Counted from the first letter of the stretch, positions 46,200 through 57,805 are shown. The stretch is DNA of 64,000 bases from Zanthoxylum bungeanum (GCA_019454045.1 SKCR01025361.1:62001-126000); one strand, 5' to 3'. The notes: a model not told the origin generated them from the sequence alone. Program-made: numbers and translations.

Positions 46200-47420
46200 T
46201 GTTCCGTCACTTTTCCGGTTCACTGGTTCAATATTTTATCTACTGTTTTGCTATTTTTGCTGGCGTTTCAGTCATTATTTTTGCTGCTGTTTTCTCTGTT
46301 GTTTTTGCTGCTGTTTGGACTATTTTTTAGACTGGTTTGGAGACTATTTTCCGTGACTGTTTGGGTTGTTTTACACACTGTTTTGGGGTGCTTTGCTCAC
46401 TGTTTTGGGGTGTATTTTGTTGGTTATTGTTCTCGGCTGAGGGCAGTTTGTGGCTTAAGGTTTGTCATTTGTATGTGTCTCGGTCTTAAGTGTTTTTTTT
46501 TATTTGTGCTGTGTGTCCTTGAAGGGTTGTGTTGAATGTATTTGTTGGCAGTGTCGGTGTCTAGTGGAGGGGCTGGTTTAGTTTGCTATATTCGGCCAGT
46601 GGGCAGTTTGTTTCACGTTGAGCTGGGTTGTTTGGTCTTCAATTTAGGGGGCTCTGATTTGTTTATTTTGTTTATTAGGTGGGGGCTTTGATTTGTTTGT
46701 TGTTGAAGGGTAGGTGATGGCAGGGCTTTATTGAAGGGGTTCATTCCTTTTGTTTGTGTGAGCAGTCAGTGGAGGGCTGCATGAAGGGTTAATTAGTGTC
46801 TTGGTGCGTGTATAAGGTGGCAGTAAGTCTAGGGTTTTTTCTCTCGTGCCTATGCCATGTGAGTTTATTGTTGTGTGAAGCCGTGAGTGGCTTTGTTGCC
46901 TGTGAGTGTTTTTGACATGTGTGTGCCGTGTGTAGTGAGAATGGTGTGTGTCAGTGTGCTATTGTTGTGCGTCTCGTTTGAGTTGTGTGTGATAGAGGGC
47001 TGTGTCTTTGTTAGTTTAGGGTTCCTTTTCGTGTGGGTTTGAGTTTGTTTGTTGCTTTATTGTCGGTTGGTGTGTCGGTTGAGGGCTTATTTATTTTAGG
47101 TTTCTCTTGCTTGTGGCCGAGAGATATGAGAGAGAGGACGTGTGTGTTGAGGTTCGAGAGAGAGTTAGGTTTTTGTGTTTTGTAAACAAAGTGAGAGAGA
47201 GGAGAGAGGGCCGTGAGTTGTGTTTTTGTTGTTTATAGAGAGGGATGGAAGATAGAGAGAGCGCGAAGACCGTGAAGGTCAGCCTCTAGGGTTTTTGTTT
47301 TATTTGATGAAGATAGGAGACCATGAGAGAGAGAGTGAGCTGACTAGGGTTTATTATTTTTTGGTTGTGGCCGAGACAGAGATGTGGTGCCAGAGAGATG
47401 AAGGAGATGATGAGGGTGTA
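46200..47420. repeat. G/T-rich and GA-rich low-complexity part of the Tat1 LTR
   Basis: The plus strand is dominated by T and G with little C ('ttgctgctgtttgg', 'actgttttggggtg', runs of 'tgtgtg'), then by 'gagagaga' (47105-47400). The open frames here encode only Leu/Phe/Cys-rich low-complexity peptides and are not taken as genes. The Tat2 LTRs have a shorter version at 50205-50420. Confidence 0.75.
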
Positions 47421-47999
47421 TTTGTTTGTGAATGCCGTATGAGTGAGTGAAGAGAGGAGAGACCGCCGTGAGTTTGGAAAATGTCATCTTTTATAATGGT
47501 GCATGCTAGGGTTTCCTTGTGTTGCATGGCTTGAAAAGGGAACAATCAAGAAAATATGGGGTGTATTTAATTAATATATTTAAGGAAAGATATTTGTGTA
47601 TTTTTGGTGGGGAATATATTCAAAATATTTTTTTAATTTGGAAGGTGATTTAATTGGATTTTGGCATGTGCTAAATGTGATTTGAATATTTTTGGATTGG
47701 ATTTAGTGGGCCTTGGGCGTGTGGCTTGTATTTTGTGGGCTTGGGCGTGTGCCTTTGATTTTTGTAGGCTTGGGCGTGTGGCTTGGTGTGGGTTGCGGGG
47801 ATTTTGGGCCGAAGCTAACATTTAAAATGGAGATCCATTGAGTGAACCCGAGACCAAAAAAATGAATTAAATTTGATGATGTACTTATTTTTGAATTTTC
47901 CCTTCCGACGTCCGTTTCCCGCGACTTCCGCAACTTATCGGGTAGTGCCTTCATACGAGGCTCATCATCGGGATTCTATGAAAAAATACAGTGTCTACA

Positions 48000-48013
48000 G
48001 TCGTCCCCACTTT
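48000..48013 (-). other. Tat1 polypurine tract
   Basis: 'gtcgtccccacttt' (AAAGTGGGGACGAC on the element strand) directly follows the CTACA end of the LTR; Tat2 has AAAGTGGGGGCGAC at the same place. Confidence 0.85.
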
Positions 48014-48438
48014 GATGGGACTTGTGCAGTGTGTGACAGTGACAATCCTATCAAAGTCATGCATGTATTTTTACTTACCTGGTTCGCCAGCTATTGCTCA
48101 ACTTACCTGTTATTCTGAGATGCTTCAAACTGAGTTGATGGTGGTGAGGCGCTTCGACCCCGAGTTCATTCCCAAACAGTTACTGTAAGATGGTCCATTC
48201 CCGAACTGTTACTGTATTAGGTGGTCCATTCCCGAACCATTACTTTATGAGAGGTGGTCCATTCCTGAACCGTTACTGTGAGCGGTGGTCTATTCCCGAA
48301 CCGTTACTGTGAGGTGGTCCATTCCCGAACCGTTATTGTGAGGTGGTCCATTCCCGAACCGTTACTGTGAGAGGTGGTCCATTCCCGAACCATTACTATG
48401 AGGTGGTCCATTCCCGAACCGTAACTGTGAGGTGGTCC
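48014..48438. repeat. Tat1 internal 3' end with 29-bp tandem repeat
   Basis: After 160 bp matching Tat2 51100-51240, a run of about nine units of 'ggtggtccattcccgaaccg' plus 'ttactgtga' follows (48190-48438). Steps are 29 bp in the best-kept part (48313, 48342, 48373, 48402, 48431). The last unit breaks off at 'ggtggtcc' where the Tat2 LTR begins. Confidence 0.9.
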
Positions 48439-51085
48439 ACCTGGGCGACGCGTGCTGTCCTAGGCTCGCGGCGTAGTTGGGAGTACGGAGTAGCCACAGG
48501 GGACTAAACCGGAGAGTAATGGAGTCGCCACCCGGTGTGAACCGGGAAAATGAGATTTAAGGCCGCACTCACCCCTCGCAAGGGAAAACCTCAAACCGTT
48601 GGGTTCGGAATGGTCCCTTACTTATGTCACTTGTAATAAAAGGATTTATGTAATAATTTAACCAGACTTAAATAACATTTATTTCCAAAAATATCATGCT
48701 TCTAAATTCATATGCATACATCAACAAGTTCATCACAACATGCAACATCACATGGCAATCTCATGAACATATTTCAATCCTATGATATGGAAAATTAAGA
48801 ACAACCTAATCATGCTTGAGTACTATCTCATGAACCTATTAACCAAATAACATGCTAACAGCCTAATCATGCTTGAATACAATCCCAAGAACACATAGAA
48901 TGGATAAATGCAGGAATACAAATAATACGGTTGGCTATATAACACAAGAAATATCAACCAAGAGGCAATTATGCATGAATATGATAAGACAGACTCAGTT
49001 CAGTGTGTGCACATTCGTGTAGCGTTCATAAACGCGTTCGAACGGTAAACTGAAGGTTCGCATTCGTATGCCGTTTGATAACGCGTTCGAATGGAAATGA
49101 AACAGAATGCTCGCGTTCGTATGGCGTTTGATAACGCGTTCGAACGGAAATGAAACAGAATGCTCACGTTCGTATGGCGTTCGTGAACGAGTTCGAACGA
49201 AAATGAGACCTGATGCATGATAAGGCAAAATGCATGCGCGTTCGAGTTGCGTTCGTAAATGCATTCGAACGGGAACAGACCTGATGCATGAAATGGGACG
49301 CAATACATAAACAACAAAATAAAGGGGCGCGGCGAAGTACTGCCGTAAAGGTGGCCTTTTGGGGGCTCTTGATCTCTCAAAGAGATGACCTTTAGACAAA
49401 CATATTAAGCCCATGCGTGTCACATCACATCATGCATACAAACATAAAGACAATCATATTCAACTAAGTATGTCCGATTGAACGTGTCTTGCATCCAACC
49501 GAACACACATCAACCGGCGCGGCAAAGCATCGTTGTAAAGGGCTTTAACCCCTCCCCATAGGGGATCTTTCATTCCACTTACTAAGCCCATGCGCTCGAT
49601 TGAACCATGCATAAATAAGCAACAATATTAAACGTAATGTGTCTGATTGAACGTATCTCGCATTCAACCGAACACACATCAATCGGTGCGGCAAAGCATC
49701 GTGGTGAAGGATTTTAACCCTTCCGATTAGGGGACCTTTCATCGCACTTACTGAGCCCATGCACTCGATTATATCATACACAAATAAACAACATACAGAA
49801 TTTAAATAACAAGAAATAGATAAACCAATGCAACACAAAACAAGAGAAGGTGCCGTTTACTCAAGTGGTACGTGGAGTTGTATCCCAAGTACAGACCGCA
49901 CTACCGTCCATTCGGATTCGACTACGGAATTTACGTCTGGGTTTCCATCCTATATACCACAAGAGACGACACTCTTCCATTTCATTCAAGCCACAACATG
50001 CATCCATAAACGACTCTCATGCGAATAAAATTCAATAATAAAAGAAACGAATATGAACTAATGAAAAAGTGCCCTCAGGTCTAACCTTTTAAGTCATCTC
50101 TCGGACTCGCGTTTCACGAAGATCGGAAGGGGTAAAGCTCCGCAACTCTTCCGGTTCACTGGTTCACTGCTCTCGTTCGTTGTCTTACTATTTTGGGTCG
50201 TCGTCCTCCGTCTTTTGCTGCTGTTTTGACTCTGATTCGCTGCCGCTGCTACTGTTTTGCTGCTGTATTTTAGTTACTGTTTTTGGGATGTTTTGGCTAC
50301 TGTTTTGGGTGTGTTTTTCGGTGATGTTATGGTGTGGTTCGGGAGCTGTTTTATGTGTGTGTTTAGGGCTGCTGTATGGGCTGTTTTAGGAGGTGTAGGG
50401 GCTGCTGTTTTCGGTTGTGGAGTGGGGGAGATGAAGGGGATTATTTCTGTTTTTCTTCTTGTTATTGCCGTGAGTTGTGTGTATCTTATTGTATGAGCTA
50501 GCCAGGGTTGAGAAGGTTGGTGAATGGTTCTTTTTATAAGCAAAGGTTAGGCTTGACAAGGAAAGGGATTTGATTGGTGTTGGATAAGGGAAGTCAAAGA
50601 TTGAGGGGGGACAAATCTTGGCTAGATAGGGAAGGTTGAATATTTAGTTTATGTTGATTAGGCATACAATATTTTAAGTTTGGGAATAATATATTGGTTG
50701 ATTGATTTAGATTAGGTATGATATCTTTTTAATTTGGTATGTGATTTTTAGATTTGTTTTGATTTCACCATGTGTTAAATATGTGTTTTAAGTGGGCTTG
50801 GGCGTGTGGGCCAAGGCTTGGGCGAATTGGGCTTGATGTGAGGCTAGCAGCAAAACCAGAATTACCGAAACCGTTCGAACGCCTCCTCGAACGTGGCACG
50901 AACGTCCGCAATCTGCCTGACGTTCGAACGAAGTAACGAACGCAGCACTAACGAAGACAGTGAACTTGTTTATTCTGAATTCCCCCTTCCGATGTCCGTT
51001 TTCCGTGACCTCCGTGACTTAAAAGGTAGTGTCTCCAAAATGAGACTCATCATAGGGACTTATGTGTAAAAATACAGTGCCTACA
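48439..51085 (-). repeat. Tat2 3' LTR
   Basis: Starts at 'acctgggcgacgcgtgctg' and ends CTACA. Against the other copy it lacks the terminal 'tgtgggaacacacagct' and about 35 bp in the T-rich part near 50700. Other differences are few. It contains 'gttcgaacg' palindrome clusters (49020-49290, 50870-50950), three diverged copies of the Tat1 LTR unit, and the module 49868-49960 shared with the Cop2 leader. Confidence 0.93.
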
Positions 51086-51099
51086 GTCGCCCCCACTTT
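51086..51099 (-). other. Tat2 polypurine tract
   Basis: 'gtcgcccccacttt' on the plus strand, AAAGTGGGGGCGAC on the element strand, directly beside the LTR end. Confidence 0.9.
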
Positions 51100-51234
51100 G
51101 ATGGGACTTGTGTAATGTGCAACAGTGACAATCCTATCAAAGTTATGCAATGCATTTTCACTTACCTGGCTCGCCAACTGCCACTTGACTCTCCACGTGT
51201 TGAGCTGATTTAGGTGGTGAGGTGCTGCGACCCC

Positions 51235-51490
51235 TGGTTCATTCCCGAACCGTGTTGTGATGTGGTCCATTCCCGAACCGTTGCCGTAAGGTGGTCTATT
51301 CCCCAATCGTTACTGTGAGTTGGTCCATTCCCGAACCGTTACTGTGAGGTGTTCATTCCCGAACTGTTATCATGAGGTGGTCCATTCCCGAACCGTTACT
51401 GTAAGGTGGTCCATTCCTGAACTGTTACTGTAAGGTGGTCCATTCCCGAACCGTTACTGTGAGGTGGTCCATTCCCGAACCGTGCTTCCA
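51235..51490. repeat. 29-bp tandem repeat in Tat2
   Basis: Units of 'ggtggtccattcccgaaccg' plus 'ttactgtga'; clean 29-bp steps at 51376, 51405, 51434 and 51463, with older units to the left. The same unit as in Tat1 (48190-48438), so the array predates the split of the two elements. Confidence 0.92.
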
Positions 51491-51850
51491 TTCTTGGAGT
51501 GCCATTCTCGGCCTGTTCATTCTTGAACTGTGTTCCATTCTTGGATTGCCATTCTCGGCTTGTTCATTCTTGAACTGTCCATTCCCGGATTATATCTCCA
51601 TTCTCGGAGTGTCATTTCCGACTTGTTCATTCTTGAACTCTGCTCCATTCTTGGATTGCCATTCTCGGCTTGTTCATTCTTGAACTGCATTTCCATTCTT
51701 GGATTGCCATTCTCGGCTTGTTCATTCTTGAACTGTCCATTCCCGGACTATATCTCCATTCTCGGAGTGTCATTCTCGGCTTGTTCATTCTTGAACTGTT
51801 CATTCCCGGACTATATCTCCATTCTCGGAGTGCCATTCTCGGCAGAACTG
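51491..51850. repeat. Second tandem array in Tat2 (CATTCTTGAACTG type)
   Basis: Alternating 'ttgttcattcttgaactg', 'ccattcttggattgcc' and 'attctcgg' blocks recur about six times with steps of 43-63 bp. The unit seems derived from the neighbouring 29-bp repeat (both contain 'ccattcccg'-like cores). Open frames across it are a repeat effect. Confidence 0.88.
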
Positions 51851-52160
51851 ATCCGATGTAATGTGGGCCTCGCCCCCCAGAATGCCATACCCGGCAATGC
51901 TGATACTGAAGTGATGTGGGCCTCGCCCCCAGAATGCCATACCCGGCAAGACTGATACTGATGCTAATACGGGCCTCACCCCAAGCTGATGTTGTTGTGG
52001 GCCTTGCCCTAAACTGATGTTGATGTGGGCCTCGGCCCTAACTGCTACTGATTATGGGCTTCATCCACAGACTGATACTGATGTGGGCCTCGACCCTCGG
52101 GATCCATCCCAAACTGATACTGATGATATGGGCCTCGCCCATGTGATTCGTTCCTGAAGA
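51851..52160. repeat. Third tandem array in Tat2 (GATGTGGGCCTCGCCC type)
   Basis: 'gatgtgggcctcgcccc' and variants occur about seven times at irregular steps, mixed with 'actgatactgatg'. It fills the place where pol should be. Confidence 0.82.
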
Positions 52161-52654
52161 TTGCTGACATTGTACTGTTACTGCTTCTGGTTGGCTTGCA
52201 TTCGGCGCTTTCTTTTTTTCTCCTTTGAAACCTATTATTACAAAACAGAACAAACACAAAAAGGATGCAAATATGTTACGTGTATGCATGCATGCATGAT
52301 TGGGTTTCCTATCCCGTTGGGCTAGGTCTTCCTTCAATTCTCTTGGTGACTGCTTAGCTTTCTCTTCCTCAGACAAGCTACTTCTTCAATCTGTCTACGT
52401 TGATCGGCTCGGCGAACTAATTCCCTTCCAAGTCTGATATTTTTACTGGCTCTATTTCCCAATTTCTGAATGTCTATCTTATCTTTTCTGTTTGCTTATT
52501 TCGAAGGTTCCCCGTGTTCATCACTGGATTCCGTAGTACCAAGGTTGAATACTTTTCTCAAATATACTCATATTGCAGGAGAGTTTCAGCAAAATGAACG
52601 TCTTTATTATTATTGAGGAAAAGAGTTCGAAAAAGTAACAAAATCAATGTCATT
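52161..52654 (-). other. Tat2 unassigned stretch after gag
   Basis: No recognisable protein domain. 'ggatgcaaatatgttacgtg' and 'ttgggctaggtcttcctt' are matched by the right part of Tat1 near 57860-57955, so this is ancestral element sequence and not a host insert. Confidence 0.6.
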
Positions 52655-54077
52655 TAAAAAACTGGATCAAATAGACTAGGAGGAACATCTCCATCATCCG
52701 CAGCACTGCCTTCTTCCTCGGCCTATGGTTCTTCACTGCCATCCATGTAAGAAGCTTGGTGGTTGATAGTTTCTTTTCATGGGTTGGGTATTTTATGGGA
52801 ATCTATGAGATCTTGAATTTCATGCCTGAGGCGGGTGCAGTTTTCGGTGTCATGGCCATGTAGCTGGTGGAAGTGACAATAAAGGTTCACATTTATGTGT
52901 GGTGGTGGGGGGTGCGGAAGTGGCTTGCCTTCTAAGGGTTTCAAGATTCCTTGTCCTTGTAACTTTTCAAATACCTTCGACAAAGGCCTACCAAGGTTGG
53001 AGAATTGCCGGTTCCTGATGGCAGCGACTTCGGCAGTAGCGGGCTTAGTCTCAGAATACCCCCCAAAAGTCCGCCTATTCTGGCCATAGGACTTTCTGTT
53101 TTCAGCCTCCTCTTCCTCAATATCCATGACAGTTTCCCCCAACTGTCGAAAATCAGAATCATCGAAGTCATCCTCCTCAGCTTACTATAAATAGAGGGCT
53201 TGGTGCCCTTGATGATCATTTTGATTTGGTCCTTCTCAGAGGGCCGAGTCTGCATTTTCAGAAGCTGGCTTCTCCAGCGGTCTACATACTCCTTGAAGCT
53301 TTCTTCCGGCTTCTGCTTAGTGTTCTCCAAATCACGGAGTGACAAGTCAATTTCTAAGTCTGTAACATACTGCTTCAGAAAAGCATCAGCTAGTTCCTTC
53401 TAATCTTCCTTAACCTTCTTCTCAAGGCTATGATACCAAACCACAGGTGCCCCCTCGAGTGACATCCCAAACATCTTTTGGACTTGGCGCTGTGATAGGC
53501 CCATTGAACTCATGACTGAGACATATTGCTGCAGATGGACTCTCGGGTCTCCATTCCCATTAAACTTGGCCATGTCGGGCAATTTAAACTGAGCTGGCAG
53601 CTGTTCTCCGAACGTCATTGCCTCATAATCTAACAAATCCTCATTCTTACCCCTCATTTTGTGGGTAACTGTTTCAACCTGATCCCGAAGCTTCTGTAAC
53701 TCTGCCTGAGACCCAGATACTCTGCCTGCTGCATACTCTGCCATATCATCATCAAAAACGGGGGTATCATCCCCCAACCCATTCGAAGGCTCATCACGCC
53801 TCACATTCTCAGAATTTCCCCCGGCACGGGGCACAGCCATATTTGTCATGGCAGTAGTCAAGGCTTGCAACTGTTCAGTAATCTTGGCGAAGCCATTTTC
53901 CAACTGATCTATCCGGGATACCTCAATATCTGATTCACTCATGTCTGTTCTCAGTATTTTGGTGAGTCTTCCCTCTTTTCTAACCCAACGGGAATCTATG
54001 ATGGCTTTCAGAACACAAGGGTTAACATGATGTATGTATGCATTGGGTGCATGAGATGCATGTATCATATATAACAT
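52655..54077 (-). pseudogene. gag: Tat2 gag (Tat/Ogre type), nearly complete
   Basis: The minus-strand frame from 54077 (225 codons) carries a region with 'DQLENGFAKITEQLQALTTA' (likely coiled coil) and the capsid segment 'KFNGNGDPRVHLQQYVSVMS', then 'EGAPVVWYHSLEKK'. One TAG stops it at 53403. The same frame goes on with 'ENTKQKPEESFKEYVDRWRS' (major capsid block), then shifts near 53170 into the frame 53142-52777, with 'NRQFSNLGRPLSKVFEKLQ' and the knuckle-like 'CHFHQLHGHDTENCTRLRHE'. It seems to end at a TAA near 52655 after an acidic tail. Typical of Tat/Ogre Gag. With one stop and one shift it is close to intact. No protease follows. Confidence 0.9.
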
Positions 54078-55092
54078 ACTAAATCAACTAAAATTCTCAA
54101 ACAAATCGGCCCGTTATCATTTTAGAATCTTCCGGGCTAATCGTCATAGGAGTGAACCCATCCCAGTTTAAATGGCCCAATGAGTTCACATCTCATGAAA
54201 AAGTGTCCGACTAAACCCAAATGATAACGTTCCGAACACAATTACAAAGTGGCCCATCAATCACTTAGAAGCCTTTGGCCCAATAGTCATGGAATACGTT
54301 CTTGTCCCAGTTTAAATGGCCCAACAAGCCCATATCCCATGACAAATGGTCCAAATGGGTTCAAACGACGATGTTCCCAAACACAAACATAGAAGAAAGA
54401 TGATGCAAACATGACATAGTAATTTCTACAATAATGGCCTATCAACATTTCAGAAGCTTTTGGCCTAATAGTCATAAGGTGCGAACTTGCCCCAGTTTAA
54501 ATGGCCCAGCAAGCCCGCATTTCTGACAATAGTCCAACTGCATCCAAATGAGGATGGTCCACAAGCACATACTCAAGTAAATAATTGTTACTTTAGCCAA
54601 CCCAGTCTATGGGTGGGTTAGCAAGAGTATAGACAAAGGCTCTCACCGGCGAAGGATGGCCCACAACTAGGTCTCCCCACTCAAGGGTTCGAGCAACCAA
54701 GTGAGCGCACCCTTTTTTATACACTAAGGTACGTGCCAATGAGCTATGGTGTGTGACGGACTGTCAAATGAATTTCCCGTTGTAGATTCCCCAGAGGGAA
54801 GGTGGAGCGAGGCTCACTTAAATACCCAAGCCTCTTAGGCTCTTATCGCTTGGTGTCAGGAATAAACAACGAGTCCTCCAAATTAGTCCATCACAAAAGG
54901 CTACGAGTAGATGGCTATCTAGGTGCCTTCACAGCTTTTCCTTCTAGAAAGGTAGTGAGTGAAGGAAGACACCAAACCATTACCTAGCCTTAAAATGCCT
55001 TTGATTAAACCCTCACTTTATCCACTATAGACACGGTCAATTAAAACATAAATCCAAACATTACAAGACAATATTTCAGGGCCAATACTCTA
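54078..55092 (-). other. Tat2 untranslated leader
   Basis: About 1 kb with no coding support. 'cagtttaaatggccca' recurs at 54166, 54308 and 54493 as part of a rough repeat of about 140-185 bp. The part 54743-55015 matches, in reverse complement, the leader of the copia element Cop1 (about 4830-5105). Confidence 0.8.
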
Positions 55093-55110
55093 TCCCCAGT
55101 GGAGTCGCCA
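55093..55110 (-). other. Tat2 primer binding site (tRNA-Arg type)
   Basis: 'tccccagtggagtcgcca' reads TGGCGACTCCACTGGGGA on the element strand, three bases from the LTR. This is the primer-site type known from Ogre/Tat elements, matching a tRNA-Arg 3' end. Confidence 0.9.
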
Positions 55111-55113
55111 AAC

Positions 55114-57805
55114 TGTGGGAACACACAGCTACCTGGGTGACGCGTGCTGTCCTAGGCTCGCGGCCTAGTTGGGAGTATGGAGTAGCCACGGGGGACTAAA
55201 CCGGAGAGTAATGGAGTCGCCACCCGGTGTGAACCGGGAAAATGAGATTTAAGGCCGCACTCACCCCTCGCAAGGGAAAACCTCAAACCGTTGGGTTCGG
55301 AATGGTCCCTTACTTATGTCACTTGTAATAAAAGGATTTATGTAATAATTTAACCAGGCTTAAATAACATTTATTTCCAAAAATATCATGCTTCTAAATT
55401 CATATGCATACATCAACAAGTTCATCACAACATGCAACATCACATGGCAATCTCATGAACATATTTCAATCCTATGATATGGAAAATTAAGAACAACCTA
55501 ATCATGCTTGAGTACTATCTCATGAACCTATTAACCAAATAACATGCTAACAGCCTAATCATGCTTGAATACAATCCCAATAACACATAGAATGGATAAA
55601 TACAGGAATACAAATAATACGGTTGGCTATATAACACAAGAAAGATCAACCAAGAGGCAACTATGCATGAATATGATAAGACAGACTCAGTTCAGTGTGT
55701 GCGCATTCGTGTAGAGTTCATAAACGCGTTTGAACGGTAAACTGAAGGTTCGCGTTCGTATGGCGTTTGATAACGCGTTCGAACGGAAATGAAACAGAAT
55801 GCTCGCGTTCGTATGGCGTTTGATAACGCCATCGAACGGAATTGAAACAGAATGCTCACGTTCGTATAGCGTTCGTGAACGAGTTCGAACGGAAATGAGA
55901 CCTGATGCATGATAAGGCAAAATGCATGCGCGTTCGAGTTGCGTTCATAAACGCGTTCGAACGGGAACAGACCTGATGCATGAAATGGGACGCAATACAT
56001 AAACAACAAAATAAAGGGGCGCGGTGAAGTACTGCCGTAAAGGTGGCCTTTTGGGGGCTCTTGATCTCTCAAAGAGAGGACCTTTAGACCAACATACTAA
56101 GCCCATGCGCGTCACATCACATCATGCATACAAACATAAAGACAATCATATTCAACTAAGTATGTCCGATTGAACGTGTCTTGCATCCAACCGAACACAC
56201 ATCAACCGGCGCGGCAAAGCATCGTGGTAAAGGGCTTTAACCCCTCCCCATAGGGGATCTTTCATTCCACTTACTAAGCCCATGCGCTCGATTGAACCAT
56301 GCATAAATAAGCAACAATATTAAACGTAATGTGTCCGATTGAACGTATCTCGCATTCAACCGAACACACATCAATCGGTGCGGCAAAGCATCGTGGTGAA
56401 GGATTTAACCCTTCTTATTAGGGGACCTTTCATCGCACTTACTGAGCCCATGCACTCGATTATATCATACACAAATAAACGACATACAGAAATAACAAGA
56501 AATAGATAAACCAAAGCAACACAAAACAAGAGAAGGTGCCGTTTACTCAAGTGGTACGTGGAGTTGTATCCCAAGTACAGACCGCACTATCGTCCATTCG
56601 GATTCGGCTACAGAATTTACGTCTGGGTTTCCATCCTATATACCACAAGAGACGACACTCTTCCATTTCATTCAAGCCACAACATGCATCCATAAACGAC
56701 TCTCATGCGAATAAAATTCAATAATAAAAGAAACGAATATGAACTAATGAAAAAGTGCCCTCAGGTCTAACCTTTTAAGTCGTCTCTCGGACTCGCGTTT
56801 CACGAAGATCGGAAGGGGTAAAGCTCCGCAACTCTTCCGGTTCACTGGTTCACTGCTCTCGTTCGTTGTCTTACTGTTTTGGGTCGTCGTCCTCCGTCTT
56901 TTGCTGCTGTTTTGACTCCGATTCACTGCCGCTGCTACTGTTTTGCTGCTGTATTTTAGTTACTATTTTTGGGATGTTTTGGCTACTGTTTTGGGTGTGT
57001 TTTTCGGTGATGTTATGGTGTGGTTCGGGGGCTGTTTTATGTGTGTGTTTAGGGCTGCTGTATGGGCTGTTTTAGGAGGTGTAGGGGCTGCTGTTTTCGG
57101 TTGTGGAGTGGGGGAGATGAAGGGGATTATTTCTGTTTTTCTTCTTGTTATTGCCGTGAGTTGTGTGTATCTTATTTGTATGAGCTAGCCAGGGTTGAGA
57201 AGGTTGGTGAATGGTTCTTTTTATAAGCAAAGGGTTAGGATTGACAAGGAAAGGGATTTGATTTGGTGTTGGATAAAGGGAAGTCAAAGATTGAGGGGGG
57301 ACAAATCTTGGCTAGATAGGGAAGGTTGAATATTTAGTTTATGTTGATTAGGCATACAATATTTTAAGTTTGGGAATAATATATTGGTTGATTGATTTTA
57401 ACTTGGTATGATTATATTTGATTGGTTTAGATTAGGTATGATATCTTTTTAATTTGGTATGTGATTTTTAGATTTGTTTTGATTTCACCATGTGTTAAAT
57501 ATGTGTTTTAAGTGGGCTTGGGCGTGTGGGCCAAGGCTTGGGCGAATTGGGCTTGATGTGAGGCTAGCAGCAAAACCAGAATTACCGAAACCGTTCGAAC
57601 GCCTCCTCGAACGTGGCACGAACGACCGCAATCTGTCTGACGTTCGAACGAAGTAACGAACGCAGCACCAACGAAGACAGTGAACTTGTTTATTCTGAAT
57701 TCCCCCTTCCGATGTCCGTTTTCCGTGACCTCCGTGACTTAAAAGGTAGTGTCTCCAAAATGAGACTCATCATAGGGACTTATGTGTAAAAATGCAGTGC
57801 CTACA
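55114..57805 (-). repeat. Tat2 5' LTR
   Basis: TGTGGGAACACACAGC to GTGCCTACA (2692 bp) on the plus strand. Almost the same as 48439-51085, including the repeat units and the shared module (56554-56646). Confidence 0.95.

Larger units (their letters stand above)
44290..47999 (-). repeat. Tat1 3' LTR
   Basis: The left end is related to the Tat2 LTR start ('gggagtacggagtagcc', 'ggagaataaatagagtcgcc') and the right end is 'cagtgtctaca', followed by a reversed polypurine tract. Length is about 3.7 kb, against 2.7 kb in Tat2; six 237-bp repeats and a long G/T-rich part make the difference. It shares the block 'gtacgtggagttgtatccc' to 'catctgatatacc' (45927-46018) and 'gtgccctcaggttttacc' (46133) with Tat2. 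The exact left boundary is uncertain. Confidence 0.8.
48439..57805 (-). mobile_element. Tat2: LTR element with gag only (TR-GAG-like), inside Tat1
   Basis: Two LTRs (48439-51085 and 55114-57805) are almost identical over more than 2.6 kb. Between them lie, in sense direction, primer site, leader, one gag and then only tandem repeats and unassigned DNA before the polypurine tract. No protease, RT, RNase H or integrase was found on either strand. This is the layout of terminal-repeat elements with a GAG domain (TR-GAG), which need pol from another element. Flanking sequence on both sides is Tat1. No target duplication is seen: the left LTR lacks its first 17 bases or so. Confidence 0.88.

Noticed and set aside
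46165..46535. Overlapping plus-strand open frames rich in Leu, Phe, Cys and Val
   Set aside because: They lie in the T/G-rich low-complexity part of the Tat1 LTR; composition alone makes them hydrophobic. No domain, and the same kind of frame appears in the Tat2 LTRs at 50180-50496 and 56866-57188.
48190..48438. CRISPR-like regular repeats
   Set aside because: The 29-bp units are directly adjacent with no unique spacers, and the setting is a plant retrotransposon.
48995..49423. 142- and 126-codon minus-strand frames
   Set aside because: Inside the Tat2 LTR, over the palindrome cluster, and repeated in the other LTR at 55687-56072 with changes that do not keep the frame.
51435..51955. Repetitive open frames with an 'ILGLFILELC'-like repeat
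   Set aside because: They follow the tandem repeat and exist in two frames at once. This looks like an effect of the repeat unit, not a repeat protein.
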